A DNA stretch of 64,000 bases from Serratia quinivorans (GTDB lineage Bacteria; Pseudomonadota; Gammaproteobacteria; Enterobacterales; Enterobacteriaceae). Shown here piece by piece: positions 17,418 to 27,397 of this stretch (positions within the stretch are counted from its first letter, which is position 1; each line of letters begins with the position of its first letter). Location of the stretch: assembly GCA_900457075.1 (NCBI GenBank), contig UGYN01000002.1, positions 3,720,001 to 3,784,000 of the forward strand. The letters run 5' to 3'. The translations under genes and the position numbers were made by a program. A model generated the notes under the pieces. The model was not told where the DNA came from and did no database searches. It saw only the letters and a list, made by a program, of their open reading frames with translations.

Positions 17418-18389
17418 TCAGCCGATACCGGCCTGATGCAGGTCGTGCAGGTTGATGGCACCCACCAACACCCCCTCAAGATTGACCACCGGCGCAGCGC
17501 TGATGTGTTGTTCGTGCAACGCTTCCAGTGCTTCTCCGGCGCGCCATTGTTCCGGTAAACGGTAGCCGGGGCGGGTGATCGCCGGGCTTAACGCATCCTG
17601 CAGGCTATTGCCTTTCACCAACCAGCGACGCAGGTCGCCGTCGGTAAACACCCCCACCACTTTTTGCTGTGCGTCGCACACTGGCACCAGCCCCAACCCG
17701 GTACGGCTCAGTTCCAGCATCGCTTCCATTACGTTGGCGCTTTCGCTGACCTGCGGCAGGCGATCGCCGGTGCGCATCAGGTGATGTACCCGGTTCAGCA
17801 GGCGTGCGCCCAGGCTGCCGCCCGGATGCGAACGAGCAAAGTCTTCGGCGTTGAAACCGCGTTGACGCATCAGCGCCATTGCCAGTGCATCGCCCATCAT
17901 CAGCGTATTGACCGCGCTGGAGGTTGGCGCCAGCCCCATCGGGCAAGCCTCACGCTCTACGCTGATGTCCAGCATGCAGGCCGCCGCCTGGGCCAGCGGT
18001 GACTCTTTGCCGCCGGTAATGGCGATCACCGGGATGTTATTTTCCGCCAGCAGCGGCAGGATCAGATCCAGCTCTTTGGCACGGCCAGAGTAGGAGATGA
18101 ACACCACCACGTCGTCGGCACCGATCATGCCGAGATCGCCGTGCAGCGCTTCCGCCGGGTGCACGAAGAATGACGGGGTGCCGGTACTGGCCAGCGAGGC
18201 GGCAATTTTTTTACCGATATGGCCGGATTTACCGATGCCGGAAATCACCGCCTTCCCGCGGCAGTTCAGCAGCAGTTCGCAGGCACAGACGAAGTTGTCG
18301 TCCAGTCGTGCCAGCAGGCGTTGTGCTTCGGCCAGCTCAATTTCCAGCGTTTCGCGGGCAAAGGCCAGCAGGGCGGCAGCGTTACTCAT
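17418..18389 (-). CDS. gutQ: Arabinose-5-phosphate isomerase GutQ
   Basis: The 323-residue protein has an N-terminal SIS domain (about 35-165; GIGKSGHIGKKIAASLASTGT, SYSGRAKELDL, the DISVEREACPMGLAPTSS substrate loop) and two CBS domains (about 200-320). This is the KdsD/GutQ layout, an aldose/ketose isomerase that turns ribulose-5-P into arabinose-5-P for KDO and lipopolysaccharide synthesis. I start at 18389, where GGAGATCC lies just upstream, instead of the in-frame ATG 15 bp earlier. The protein is closer to GutQ than KdsD (FVHPAEALHGDLGMI, LSRTGLGLV). It is isolated here, with no glucitol genes next to it. Confidence 0.93.
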   Translation of the reverse strand: MSNAAALLAFARETLEIELAEAQRLLARLDDNFVCACELLLNCRGKAVISGIGKSGHIGKKIAASLASTGTPSFFVHPAEALHGDLGMIGADDVVVFISYSGRAKELDLILPLLAENNIPVIAITGGKESPLAQAAACMLDISVEREACPMGLAPTSSAVNTLMMGDALAMALMRQRGFNAEDFARSHPGGSLGARLLNRVHHLMRTGDRLPQVSESANVMEAMLELSRTGLGLVPVCDAQQKVVGVFTDGDLRRWLVKGNSLQDALSPAITRPGYRLPEQWRAGEALEALHEQHISAAPVVNLEGVLVGAINLHDLHQAGIG

Positions 18390-18523
18390 AGGATCTCCGG
18401 TCACTTAATTAACGTAAAAGGCCATATCTTGTAAGGCAAAAATATCACGAGTCAGGGGAAACCACTAAGAGCAGGGCCGTTTGCTGTGGTTAATGTCCGG
18501 TGGCGATCACATTCTGCAGGAGG

Positions 18524-18546
18524 CAAAAAGCCCGGCGAACCGGGCT
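18524..18546 (-). terminator. Intrinsic terminator of fbaB
   Basis: On the minus strand AGCCCGG (18540-18546) and CCGGGCT (18529-18535) form a 7-bp stem with a short loop and are followed by TTTTT. It lies about 30 bp after the fbaB stop. Confidence 0.85.
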
Positions 18547-18575
18547 GGGGGTAACAGGTTTTGCTAGTGACGGGA

Positions 18576-19626
18576 TCAGGCGATGGTAACTTTCTTATCC
18601 AGATAGGTCTCCTGAACAGCGTTGATCAGCGCGACACCTTCTTTCATTGATTTCTTGAACGCTTTACGCCCCAGAATCAGCCCCATACCGCCTGCACGCT
18701 TGTTGATGACCGCGGTGCGCACCGATTCCTGCAGATCGTTTTTCACCGGCGGCTCCGCCAGAGTTGATCAACCCGGCGCGGCCCATATAGCAGTTGGCCA
18801 ACTGGTAACGAACCAGATCGATCGGGTGGTCGGTGGTCAGTTTGCTGTAGACGCGATCGTCGGTATAGCCGAATTTCACCGCGCGGTAACCGCCGTTGTT
18901 TTCCGCCATTTTCTGCTTAACGATATCGGCACCGATGGTGGCGGCAATATGGTTGGCCTGGCCGGTGAGATCGGCACTGGAATGGTAATCGACCCCGTCT
19001 TTGTTAAATGCCGGGTTACGCAGATAGGCCCACAGCACGGTAACCATACCCAGTTCGTGGGCGCGCTCGAAGGCGCTTGAGATTTCCTCAATTTGGCGGC
19101 GTGACTGCTCGGAACCAAAGTAAATGGTAGCGCCGACCGCGACCGCGCCCATATTGAAAGCCTGCTCGACGCTGGCATACAGGGTTTGGTCATATTGGGT
19201 CGGATAGCTCAGGGTTTCGTTGTGGTTCAGTTTGACCAGAAACGGGATTTTGTGAGCATAGCGGCGTGATACCGATGCCAGCACGCCGTAAGTGGAGGCG
19301 ACGCAGTTACAGCCGGCCTCAATGGCCAGTTCGACGATATTTTTCGGATCAAAGTACAGCGGGTTAGCGGCGAAAGATGCGCCGGCGGAGTGCTCAATCC
19401 CCTGGTCAACCGGCAGAATCGACAGGTAACCGGTGCCGGCCAAACGGCCGTGGTTAAGCAGGCTTTGCATTGAACGCAGGACAGTGTTGGGTCGGTTGTT
19501 ATCGATCATGATCCGGTCGACAAAGTCGGCGCCCGGCAGGTACAGATTTTCAGCAGGGATGGTGGTACAGCGGTGTTGCAACAGGTCTTCCGCTTCCTTT
19601 CCTAACAACTGTGCAATATCAGTCAT
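18576..19626 (-). pseudogene. fbaB: Class I fructose-bisphosphate aldolase fbaB, interrupted by +1 frameshift
   Basis: The N-terminal frame gives a DhnA-type class I aldolase ([29 protein letters not shown]) that cleaves fructose-1,6-bisphosphate through a Schiff base. It runs correctly to [10 protein letters not shown] near residue 292, then continues in the wrong frame. Removing one A from the run shown as TTTTT at 18739-18743 restores [32 protein letters not shown] and a stop at 18576. The restored protein has 349 residues against 350 in E. coli. The break is at a homopolymer, so an assembly error is likely. A terminator follows. Confidence 0.9.
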
Positions 19627-19840
19627 GATTAACTCCTGATTAGCTTCCTAATACACCGGCAGCAAAAAACAGTAAGGTATGAATGGTTGCCCGCGTAGTA
19701 AAAAGCAGTGATTGAAGCTGTAAAAACGATAGTAATGAAATCCTGATGGCAAGGAGAAACAATAGATGCGATTGAGAGGAAATGCCATTTGCAAAGCCAA
19801 ATAGCGGGGGACGATCGCCCCCTGGAAGGTCGGTGCTTGA

Positions 19841-20527
19841 CTATTCGGCGTCGAACCACTCGGTATTTTGCAAAGAGATGGGGGTAATGGAGTAGATCAT
19901 CTCTTGCAGGTGCTCATGGATGGCACGCTCGGCGGCATCGGCATCCTGCGCTTTCAGCGCGGCAAAAATGCGGTAATGCTGCTGCAGCAGGCTTTCCGGC
20001 GGTGATACTTCGCTCAGGCTGAGAAAACGCACCCGGTCCATGGTGGCCTTGATGGTTTCTATGGTCTCCCAGGCTAACGGGCATTCGGCAAACTGGGTGA
20101 GCAACTGATGAAATTCATCGTCCAACACCAGGAATTCACGCGTCTGCTTGTTCTGCGCCGCCAGCTCCTGACGGTGCAAATTATGCTCCAGCGTCATCAG
20201 CTGTTCCTGGGTGATGCGCTCTGCCGCACGGCGCACAATTGCGCATTCTACCGCCTGACGGATAAAGCGTCCGTCGGCCACCCGTTTGGCGGAAATCTTC
20301 ATCACGAAAGTCCCGCGCTGCGGCAAGATCTGCACCAATCCGGCCTCCGCCAGCTTGATAAAGGCTTCGCGCACCGGTTGGCGAGAAACGCTAAAGCGGG
20401 TGGAGATCTCTTTCTCTGACAACAGCGTGCCGGGGGGAATGGTGCAGTCGACGATATCCTTACGCAGGAAACGGTAGATCTGCTGATTAACCGGGAGGCT
20501 ATTAGTGAGATTGTAGGATTCAGACAT
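19841..20527 (-). CDS. rspR: GntR/FCD transcriptional regulator RspR
   Basis: The 228-residue protein has a GntR HTH ([29 protein letters not shown], about 38-66) and an FCD effector domain (about 85-215) with metal-binding His/Asp residues. It aligns along its length with E. coli RspR (YdfH), from [20 protein letters not shown] through PQRGTFV to HLQEMI. It follows the rspA-rspB-MFS-uxuB operon after a 118-bp gap, in the same direction, and is probably its repressor. A likely ligand is a sugar acid of that pathway. Confidence 0.88.
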   Translation of the reverse strand: MSESYNLTNSLPVNQQIYRFLRKDIVDCTIPPGTLLSEKEISTRFSVSRQPVREAFIKLAEAGLVQILPQRGTFVMKISAKRVADGRFIRQAVECAIVRRAAERITQEQLMTLEHNLHRQELAAQNKQTREFLVLDDEFHQLLTQFAECPLAWETIETIKATMDRVRFLSLSEVSPPESLLQQHYRIFAALKAQDADAAERAIHEHLQEMIYSITPISLQNTEWFDAE

Positions 20528-20619
20528 GGTGACGATCGGTCATTTAGCTTGGATTTGGATGCCACCATACTAGCAGATTATCTTGCTGCCGCGGCGGATA
20601 ATTCCTAATGCAGCAACCT

Positions 20620-20645
20620 AACGCTGAGTGGATTCACCCAGCGTT
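20620..20645. terminator. Hairpin right after uxuB
   Basis: AACGCTGAGTG and CACCCAGCGTT form an 11-bp stem with one G-T wobble and loop GATT, immediately after the uxuB stop on the minus strand. On the plus strand the stem is followed by TTTTA, on the minus strand only by TTAGGTT, so termination of the operon is likely but not strong. Confidence 0.55.
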
Positions 20646-22128
20646 TTATACAGATAAAACTGGCAGTAATCTGGCCACACTCTCTTTGGCACCCTGCGCC
20701 AGCAGCGCCAGATAGGCATCAGTTACGGCACTGACGAATCGTGGGTTATCAGGAAGATCGTGGCCAAACACCGTATCAAGCTGCAGCAGCGCCAGCACCC
20801 GCTGTGGGCCTTCGTGGCTGTTGCCGACCAAATCGGCGAGGCGTTCACTTAAGGGATCGCTGATCTCAATAGGCTGACCCTGTTCATCCTTGCCGCCGAC
20901 GTAACGCATCCAACCGGCGACGCCTAAAGCCAGACAGCTGAAATCGCTGCCGTGCGCCAGATGCCAGCGAATGGCGTCCAGCATGCGCTGCGGCAGTTTC
21001 TGCGTGCCGTCCATGGCGATCTGCCAGGTTCGGTGCTTTAGCGCGGCATTGCGGTAACGGGCCAGGAGTGAGTCTGCGTATTGCGTCAAATCCAGGTCGT
21101 GGACCTGCAGCGTCGGTGCCTGCTCTGTCAGCATCAGGTGCCGTGCGGCATTAACGAAACCTTCGTCCTGCATGCAGTCGCTGATATGCTTATAGCCGGC
21201 CAAATAACCCAGATAAGCGAGAAACGAATGGCTGCCGTTGAGCATCCGCAGCTTCATTTCTTCGTAGGGCAGCACGTCGCTGACCAGTTCGGCACCGGTC
21301 TTTTCCCATGCCGGACGTCCCTGCGGAAAGTTATCTTCGATCACCCATTGGCAGAAGTGCTCACAGGCGACGGCAACCGGATCGGCGATGCCACCGAGTA
21401 AAGCCTCGATGTGTTGCCGTGTTTCCGCCGTGACAGCCGGGACAATGCGGTCAACCATGGTTGATGGAAACGCGACCTGTTGTTCGACCCAGGTGGCCAG
21501 TTCCGCATCCTGCTGCTGAGCCAACTGGCTGAGCACGTTGCGGGTCACCTGACCGTTGGCCGGCATGTTGTCGCAGGACATCACGGCAAACGCCGGCAGC
21601 CCTCGTTCCCGCCGTCGCCGCAGTGCGGCCAGGATCAGGCCGGGGGCGGATTGCGGGTGCAGCGGGTGGGGCGATGTCATGCTGGATATCAGGATGTTCC
21701 GCCAGTAACTGGCCGCTGGCAGGCTGGTAACAGTAGCCTTTTTCACTGATGGTCAGCGAAACGATGGCAACCTCCGGCTGCGCCATGGCCTCGAGCACGG
21801 CTTCCAGTCCATCAACCTGCAGGTGTAACGCCTGCCTGACAACGCCGATCACCTGGCCGTGCCAGCCGTCATTGTCCATTTCGGCGACCGTATACAACAA
21901 ATTCTGCTGCTGCAGGTCGGCGATTTTTTGCCGGCCGTTGTGCATGCTGATTACGCAGTAACCCCAGTCGCTGGCGTGCTCGTTAGCCAATTTTTCGGCG
22001 TAAACCGCCTGATGCGCACGAAAAAACGCGCCAAAGCCAAGGTGCACGATGCGCGGTTTAATCCTTTCGCGTGAGTAACCCGGTTGCGCAACTGCCGTCG
22101 GCAGCAGGCTGTTGCTGGAAAGTGTCAT
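20646..22128 (-). pseudogene. uxuB: D-mannonate oxidoreductase (fructuronate reductase) uxuB, +1 frameshift
   Basis: UxuB interconverts D-fructuronate and D-mannonate with NAD(H). The N-terminal frame reads TLSSN...[20 protein letters not shown] and [11 protein letters not shown] as in the mannitol dehydrogenase family; the C-terminal frame continues with [45 protein letters not shown] and RTWQIAMDGTQKLPQRMLD. The frames join if one base is removed from the G run at 21668-21671, giving 493 residues against 486 in E. coli UxuB. I take 22128 as start (AGGAA upstream); another in-frame ATG lies at 22176. Apparently last gene of the rsp operon. Confidence 0.9.
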
Positions 22129-22186
22129 GCTGGAGTTCCTGAAAGTGGGGGCAGAAAACGGGGCGACATTTGCCACCCCGGATGCG

Positions 22187-23477
22187 TTAGGGTTTTGAGA
22201 TTTGCGGTTGCACGCTATTGCGTGGCGCTTTGATCACCAGCAGTACCAGCACCGCCCCGAGCGCGGCCACGCCACCCGCCAGCATAAAGGCGCTGTCGAA
22301 CTTGCCGGTGTTTTTGCACAATGTAGCCGGTCACCACCGGGCCAATGATGCCGGAAACGCTGCCGACCAGATGGATAAAGCCGCTGGCGCCACCGACCCG
22401 GGATTTATGCACCACGTCCTGGATAATCGCCCAGTAAATCGCGCCGGTGATGTACAGGAAGAAGATCGACACCGACATCAGCATCACCGCCGGTACCACG
22501 CTGCTGACGGTACCTGCCAGCGCCACGCAGACAGCCGCCGCCAGCAGGCTGGTGACCAGCACAATCTTGCGTGACAGCAACAGCTTGCCGGTGATATTGA
22601 AAATCTTGTCGGAGATATAGCCACCGAGCGCCAACCCGACAAAGCCGACAATCCACGGGATCATGGTGGTGAGGCTCATTTCCTTGATGTTCAGGTTATG
22701 CGCCTGCACCAGGTAAGACGGGAACCAGCTCAGGAAGAAGAACAGAATATAGTTGTAGCAGAAGAAGGCGAACGCGGTGACTAGGATGATGGGTTGTTTC
22801 AGGTAGTAGCCCAGGCCGTGTGCGGCGTTGCTCAGCTCTTCTTCGGCGCTGTGGGTCTCTTCCTTCATCTGGTTAATCAGCGCCAGTTCCTTATCGCTGA
22901 CGCGTTTGCTTTTCGCCGGGTTATCCGCCACCACGAAGAACCACACCAGCATCCAGACGATGCCGATCGAGCAGATGATCATAAACGCCGGCCGCCAGCC
23001 GAACGCCAACGCCAGGTAGCCGACGATCGGCCCGGCCACGGCACCGCCCAAAGGGGAACCGGCACTGAGCAGGCCCATCGCGGTCGCCGCCTGTTTCTTC
23101 GGGAACCAGCCGTTGATCATTTTATTGGCGGAGGCGCAGATTGGCCCTTCGGCCATGCCGAACAGCACGCGCAGGATCAGCATGGAATAGAAGCCGGTGG
23201 CTAATGCCGTCATGCCGCAGAAGATGGACCACAGGCCGACGGCGATGCCGAGTACTAACGTCGGGCCGAACTTGTCTACCGCCAGCCCGCCGATAAAGTT
23301 AAAGATGGCGTAACCGAAGAAGAAGCTGCCAAAGATGATGCCGAACTGCTCGGCATTCAACATCAGATCCTTTTCGATCATAGGTACGGTGATCGACAGC
23401 GCGACGCGATCGAGGTAGTTGATCATGTAAACCATAAACAGCAGGAATACGATGGTCCAACGCAGGTTTTTAAACAT
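22187..23477 (-). pseudogene. MFS transporter of the hexuronate/sugar-acid type, +1 frameshift near C-terminus
   Basis: The protein belongs to the anion:cation symporter (ACS) group of the MFS, like ExuT and GudP: about 12 helices, NYLDRVALSITVPMIE at residues 19-34, GFFYSM-type loops, KRVSDKELALI in the central loop, and RVGGASGFIHLVGSVSGIIGPV near the C-terminus. The last 35 residues are out of frame: removing one T from TTTTT at 22311-22315 restores VQNTGKFDSAFMLAGGVAALGA and a stop at 22187, 429 residues in all. By context it imports the operon's sugar acid (L-gulonate or D-mannonate). Confidence 0.88.
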
Positions 23478-23565
23478 AAATGCACTCCACTTAATGTTGT
23501 TTTAATCGCGAAGTTTCATGGTTGTAGAGGGCGCTTTCCTGCCGCCCTCAGCCCTGGTAAATCAA

Positions 23566-24582
23566 TCAGTCAAATTGCAGCAACACCTTGCAGCAGGTGC
23601 GCTGATCTTTTTCGAACATCAGCATCGCCTGTTCAACCTCGTTGGCCGGCACGCAGTGAGTAATGAGTTTCTGCGGGTCGATTTTCCCGCTGGCCATCCA
23701 ATCGATAACCTGTGGGAAACGTGCACTGTTAAGACGTGAGGAGAAAATCGACAGCTCTTTACTGGTGATGCTTTGTTGGGTAATGGTGCAGGCATCGTCG
23801 GAGAACCCCATGATGCCGATGCGCGCTGCTGGAGAGGCAAGATTGATCGCCTCTTGCAAAATGGCCGGATGGCAGGCGGCGTCGACGATCAACGTCGGGC
23901 GAATGCCGCGCCGTTCCAGCTCGGCAGGCAATGACGCTTCGGCATTGTTGAATGTCCAGTCGGCGCCGTTTTCCTGTGCCATCACCAGTCGTTCATGGAT
24001 GCGATCGGTGACGATCACCTGTTTCACGCCGTAGACGCCTTTCAGCGTTTGGATCACCGTTAATCCCATCGGCCCGGCCCCGTAGATCAACGCGATATCA
24101 TCGGCGTTGGGCTGCAGATGGGCAGTAATATTGGCGGCAATGGTGAAGGGTTCGACCATGGCGGCGTGGCGATCGCTGATGCTGTCCGGAATAGGGTAGG
24201 CATTGCGCGCTGGGGCACAGGCGTAGTCACTGAAACCGCCGTCGCGATGCACACCGATCACCTGCAGCTCCGTGCAGACGTTGGGACGACCGATAGAGCA
24301 AGGATAGCAATGGCCGCAACTGACAACCGGATCGACCGAGACGCGTTCACCGAGCCGCAGTGGGCTGACATCGCTGCCTACCTGATCAATCACGCCAAAA
24401 AACTCGTGGCCGATCACTCGTGGATAGCGGGCGAACGGGTTATGCCCATGGTAAATATGCACATCAGAACCACAGATACCGGCAAATTTAACCTTTACCC
24501 GCACTTCGTTGGCCGCCGGTTGCGGCAGGGGGCGCTGCTGGATAGCCAGCAGGCCGGGCTGTTCAATGACCACGCTTTGCAT
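23566..24582 (-). CDS. rspB: Zinc-dependent alcohol dehydrogenase RspB (probable L-gulonate 5-dehydrogenase)
   Basis: The 338-residue medium-chain dehydrogenase has the catalytic zinc set (Cys37, His59, Glu60), four structural-zinc cysteines (89, 92, 95, 103) and a Rossmann GAGPMG (about 168). The sequence matches E. coli RspB across its length ([46 protein letters not shown] region). In related clusters with uxuB and a ManD-type dehydratase this enzyme oxidises L-gulonate to D-fructuronate, which is my reading here. It is inferred from context, and not readable from the active site. Spacing of 15 bp to rspA fits one operon. Confidence 0.85.
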   Translation of the reverse strand: MQSVVIEQPGLLAIQQRPLPQPAANEVRVKVKFAGICGSDVHIYHGHNPFARYPRVIGHEFFGVIDQVGSDVSPLRLGERVSVDPVVSCGHCYPCSIGRPNVCTELQVIGVHRDGGFSDYACAPARNAYPIPDSISDRHAAMVEPFTIAANITAHLQPNADDIALIYGAGPMGLTVIQTLKGVYGVKQVIVTDRIHERLVMAQENGADWTFNNAEASLPAELERRGIRPTLIVDAACHPAILQEAINLASPAARIGIMGFSDDACTITQQSITSKELSIFSSRLNSARFPQVIDWMASGKIDPQKLITHCVPANEVEQAMLMFEKDQRTCCKVLLQFD

Positions 24583-24597
24583 GGCGCTTTCTCCTGT

Positions 24598-25812
24598 TTA
24601 CCAGTTCCATAGGGTGCCATCCTCCAGGCGCGCGACCGGCAGATAAGCCGGTTCGTACGGATAACGGGCGGCCAGTTTTTCGTCGAACTCAATGCCCAGC
24701 CCGGTTTGTTGCCAGGGTGCATATAGCCGTCGTTAAAGCTCCAGCTATGTGGGAACACTTCAAGCATTTGTTCGGAGTAACCCATGTATTCCTGGATACC
24801 GAAGTTCGGCACCCACAGATCAAAGTGCAGCGCCGCAGCCATGCAGATTGGCGACAGATCGGATGGCCCATGTGATCCGGTGCGCACCTGATACAGCGAA
24901 GCAAAATCGGCGATACGGCGCATGCCGGTAATGCCGCCGGCATGGGTCAGGGTGGTACGGATATAGTCGATCAGTTGTTCTTCAATCAGCTGTTTGCAGT
25001 CCCAGATGCTGTTGAACACTTCGCCGACGGCGATCGGCGTGACGGTGTGCTGGCGGATCAGGCGGAAACATTCCTGATTCTCCGCAGGCGTTGGGTCTTC
25101 CATCCAGAACAGGCGGTACTGCTCAATGCTTTTACCGAAGCGCGCCGCCTCGATGGGCGTCAGGCGATGGTGCATGTCGTGCAGCAAGTGCTCATCAAAA
25201 CCAAAGCGGTTGCGCACCGCTTCGAACAGTTTGGGGGGTGAAATCGAGGTATTTCTCCGTTGACCACAGCTGTTCTTCCGGCCAGTTGCCCTTGGTGGCT
25301 GGCTCGTAAGCCAGCCCTTTACCTTTGGCCATGCCGTAGGTGGTTTTCATGCCCGGTACGCCGCACTGGGCGCGAATGGCTTTAAAGCCCAACTCTTTAT
25401 GTTTGGCGTAGTCGTCGAGCACTTCGTCGATGGAATGGCCGGTGGTGTGGCAGTAAACCATTACGCCGGTGCGCGATGCGCCGCCGAGTAACTGATATAG
25501 CGGCATGTTGGCGGCCTTGCCCTTGATGTCCCATAGCGCCATGTCTACGGCGGAGATGGCAGACATGGTGACCGGCCCGCGCCGCCAGTAAGCGCCTTTA
25601 TAGAAGAACTGCCAGATGTCTTCGATCTGATGGGCATCACGGCCAATCAACTGCGGGCAGACGTGATCTTTAAGATAGGACGCCACCGGCAGCTCGCGGC
25701 CGTTCAGGGTGGCGTCGCCAATGCCGGTAATTCCTTCGTCAGTGGTAATCTTCAGCGTGACAAAATTCCTGCCAGGGCAGGTCACAAAAACCTCTGCGTT
25801 GATAATCTTCAT
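24598..25812 (-). pseudogene. rspA: Mannonate dehydratase-family protein rspA, two compensating indels
   Basis: RspA/ManD is an enolase-superfamily enzyme that dehydrates D-mannonate to 2-keto-3-deoxygluconate with Mg2+. The N-terminal frame ([20 protein letters not shown]) runs to YLDFTP near residue 191. One extra base in the G run at 25233-25238 then breaks it; removing it restores [46 protein letters not shown] and [10 protein letters not shown] missing base near 24698-24700 breaks [15 protein letters not shown]; inserting it restores the WNW end at 24598. Corrected length is 404, as in E. coli. Start 25812 has AGGA upstream. Confidence 0.9.
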
Positions 25813-25874
25813 ACGTCTAATCCTGTTCCCATGGGGCATCATAATGGACGAAAAATACGCCATGAACCAACTAC

Positions 25875-25886
25875 CATACAAGTATG
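25875..25886. promoter_or_regulatory. Candidate RspR operator upstream of rspA
   Basis: CATACAAGTATG is a near-perfect 12-bp palindrome 63 bp before the rspA start. On the minus strand it reads CATACTTGTATG followed by GTAG, typical of GntR/FCD sites. A TGTGATC half-site on the minus strand (about 25909-25917) could bind CRP; its other half is poor. Confidence 0.5.
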
Positions 25887-25993
25887 ATTTAATGAATTTG
25901 CCGGAGAAGATCACATTTTGTCGCGGAAAAAGAGGGGCAGAACAGAAGACCAACAGGGGGCTCAGCGCACAGGCTGAGCCCTATATTCAGCGG

Positions 25994-26917
25994 TTATTGG
26001 GAAGACTGGGTTTGCCCAAGCAGCTCGCAGTTGGGGGGCAGACGGCATTCGATGGCGTTCGGCAGCACTTCAATGCGGAAATGCCTGCCTTTGAGTGGTT
26101 CGCCGTCGAGATTAAAGGTCATTTCATGGGGCGCATCGATTTCCAGCCACGGCAGGGCAGCACCGATCACGTTTTTGTTTTCTTCATCGTTAAACAGGCT
26201 GGCGATCAGTGTCGGTAACAGTTCGTCAGCAGTCAGCAGCCGCAGTTGCAGCAGGCCATCGTTGATCAGGGCATCCGGGCATAATTGCTGCCCGCCACCG
26301 GCCTGCTTACCATTACCGATACCAATCACCAAAGCGTCACCGGACCAATGGAAATCCGGACCACGGATCTCGCAGCGATCGGCTTTGAGCGTGTCCATGC
26401 GGAGCAAGCCGTGGATAAAGTAGGACACGCCGCCCAACGCGGCCTTCAGTTTTTCCGGCGTTTCGGTCGTGATTCGGGTACCAAAACCGCCGGTCGCCAT
26501 ATTGATGAAATAGCGTTGATCGTTAACTTTTGCCAGATCTATCGGGACGGCGCGGCCTTTGACCGCCAACCGCAGCGCCTGTTCCGGCATCAGCGGGATA
26601 TTGCAGGCCATGGCGAAGTCGTTGGCAGTGCCCAACGGCAGAATGCCCAATACCGGCCGTCCTTTAGCCGGTAACGCGGCCAATGCTGCAGCCACCTCAT
26701 TGATGGTGCCATCGCCACCACCGGCAATCAGTGTGGCCACCCCAAGTTGACAGGCCTCCTGCACATAGCGCGCGGCGTCACCCTGTTCCCAGGTGACGCG
26801 AACGTGCAGGGTTTGGTTCTCATCCCGCAATTTCTGTACCGCCAGGCGAACTTCTTCGTTGCCGGCGCCTTTGCCGTTGATGATAAGCAGCGCTGGTGCT
26901 GGTGGATGCATTCCCAA
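25994..26917 (-). CDS. yegS: Lipid kinase YegS
   Basis: This 307-residue protein is a diacylglycerol kinase-fold enzyme, which phosphorylates membrane lipids (phosphatidylglycerol kinase activity was shown for E. coli YegS). The nucleotide-binding [10 protein letters not shown] lies near residues 67-76, LGTANDFA near 97-104, and the C-terminal domain holds DGEPL near 272-276, an acid/metal site. It matches E. coli YegS through its length (299 aa there). It is monocistronic, downstream of the divergent cyaR interval. Confidence 0.92.
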   Translation of the reverse strand: MGMHPPAPALLIINGKGAGNEEVRLAVQKLRDENQTLHVRVTWEQGDAARYVQEACQLGVATLIAGGGDGTINEVAAALAALPAKGRPVLGILPLGTANDFAMACNIPLMPEQALRLAVKGRAVPIDLAKVNDQRYFINMATGGFGTRITTETPEKLKAALGGVSYFIHGLLRMDTLKADRCEIRGPDFHWSGDALVIGIGNGKQAGGGQQLCPDALINDGLLQLRLLTADELLPTLIASLFNDEENKNVIGAALPWLEIDAPHEMTFNLDGEPLKGRHFRIEVLPNAIECRLPPNCELLGQTQSSQ

Positions 26918-27214
26918 TATCTCCCGGCTGTAAACAGATAGTGGGCAACGATAAACTACCCATCAGTGGCAATCCATCAGAATATTCAGTTAATTCTGGC
27001 TGGTTGCCGTCTGGCAGAGATTATTCCTGCATAATTGACTTAATTTGAGATATGCGAGCTAGATAAGTTAGCGATTATTGTTAATGAAATAAGTAATCGC
27101 TGTAGCATTATATTTATATCGCTACGGGGGAAGGTTTTATAAAAATAGATAAAATAACGCTTTGAAAATAGGTGGGTTATATTGGCGGCGCTATAGCGGA
27201 TATTGGGTTGAAAC
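26918..27214. other. Intergenic stretch upstream of yegS
   Basis: This AT-rich stretch lies between the yegS start and the cyaR terminator. I see no credible gene in it; the yegS promoter should be here. The sRNA gene cyaR follows. Confidence 0.5.
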
Positions 27215-27306
27215 CAAAGAAAAAGCCAGTCCAAGGGAGATTGGACCGGCTAAGGAGGTGGTTCCTAGTATTGCTATGCAAATATTTTTCGTTCTTAGTT
27301 TTAAGC
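27215..27306 (-). ncRNA. cyaR: CyaR small regulatory RNA
   Basis: The minus strand contains the CyaR core AGGAACCACCTCCTTAGCC and AATCTCCCTT, near-identical to E. coli CyaR, in the expected place between yegS and yegQ. The terminator is GCCGGTCCAA/TTGGACTGGC (10 bp, one G-U) with loop TCTCCC and a T tract (27215-27250). CyaR is Hfq-dependent and base-pairs with ompX, nadE and luxS mRNAs. A -10-like TAACAT (27313-27318) puts the 5' end near 27306; the exact end is inferred. Confidence 0.92.
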
Positions 27307-27337
27307 AGCCTGATGTTAACCAAGCTGCGCACTAATT

Positions 27338-27357
27338 GATGTGATCTAATTCTAATA
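27338..27357. promoter_or_regulatory. CRP site for cyaR
   Basis: TGTGA (27340-27344) with a 6-bp spacer and TCTAA gives one perfect and one poor half of the CRP consensus. The centre is about 41 bp before the predicted cyaR start, the usual class II distance, and E. coli cyaR is CRP-activated. Confidence 0.65.
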
Positions 27358-27397
27358 TTTGCCAAAAACCAGCATTAAAAGATAGCGGGCGGAATTT

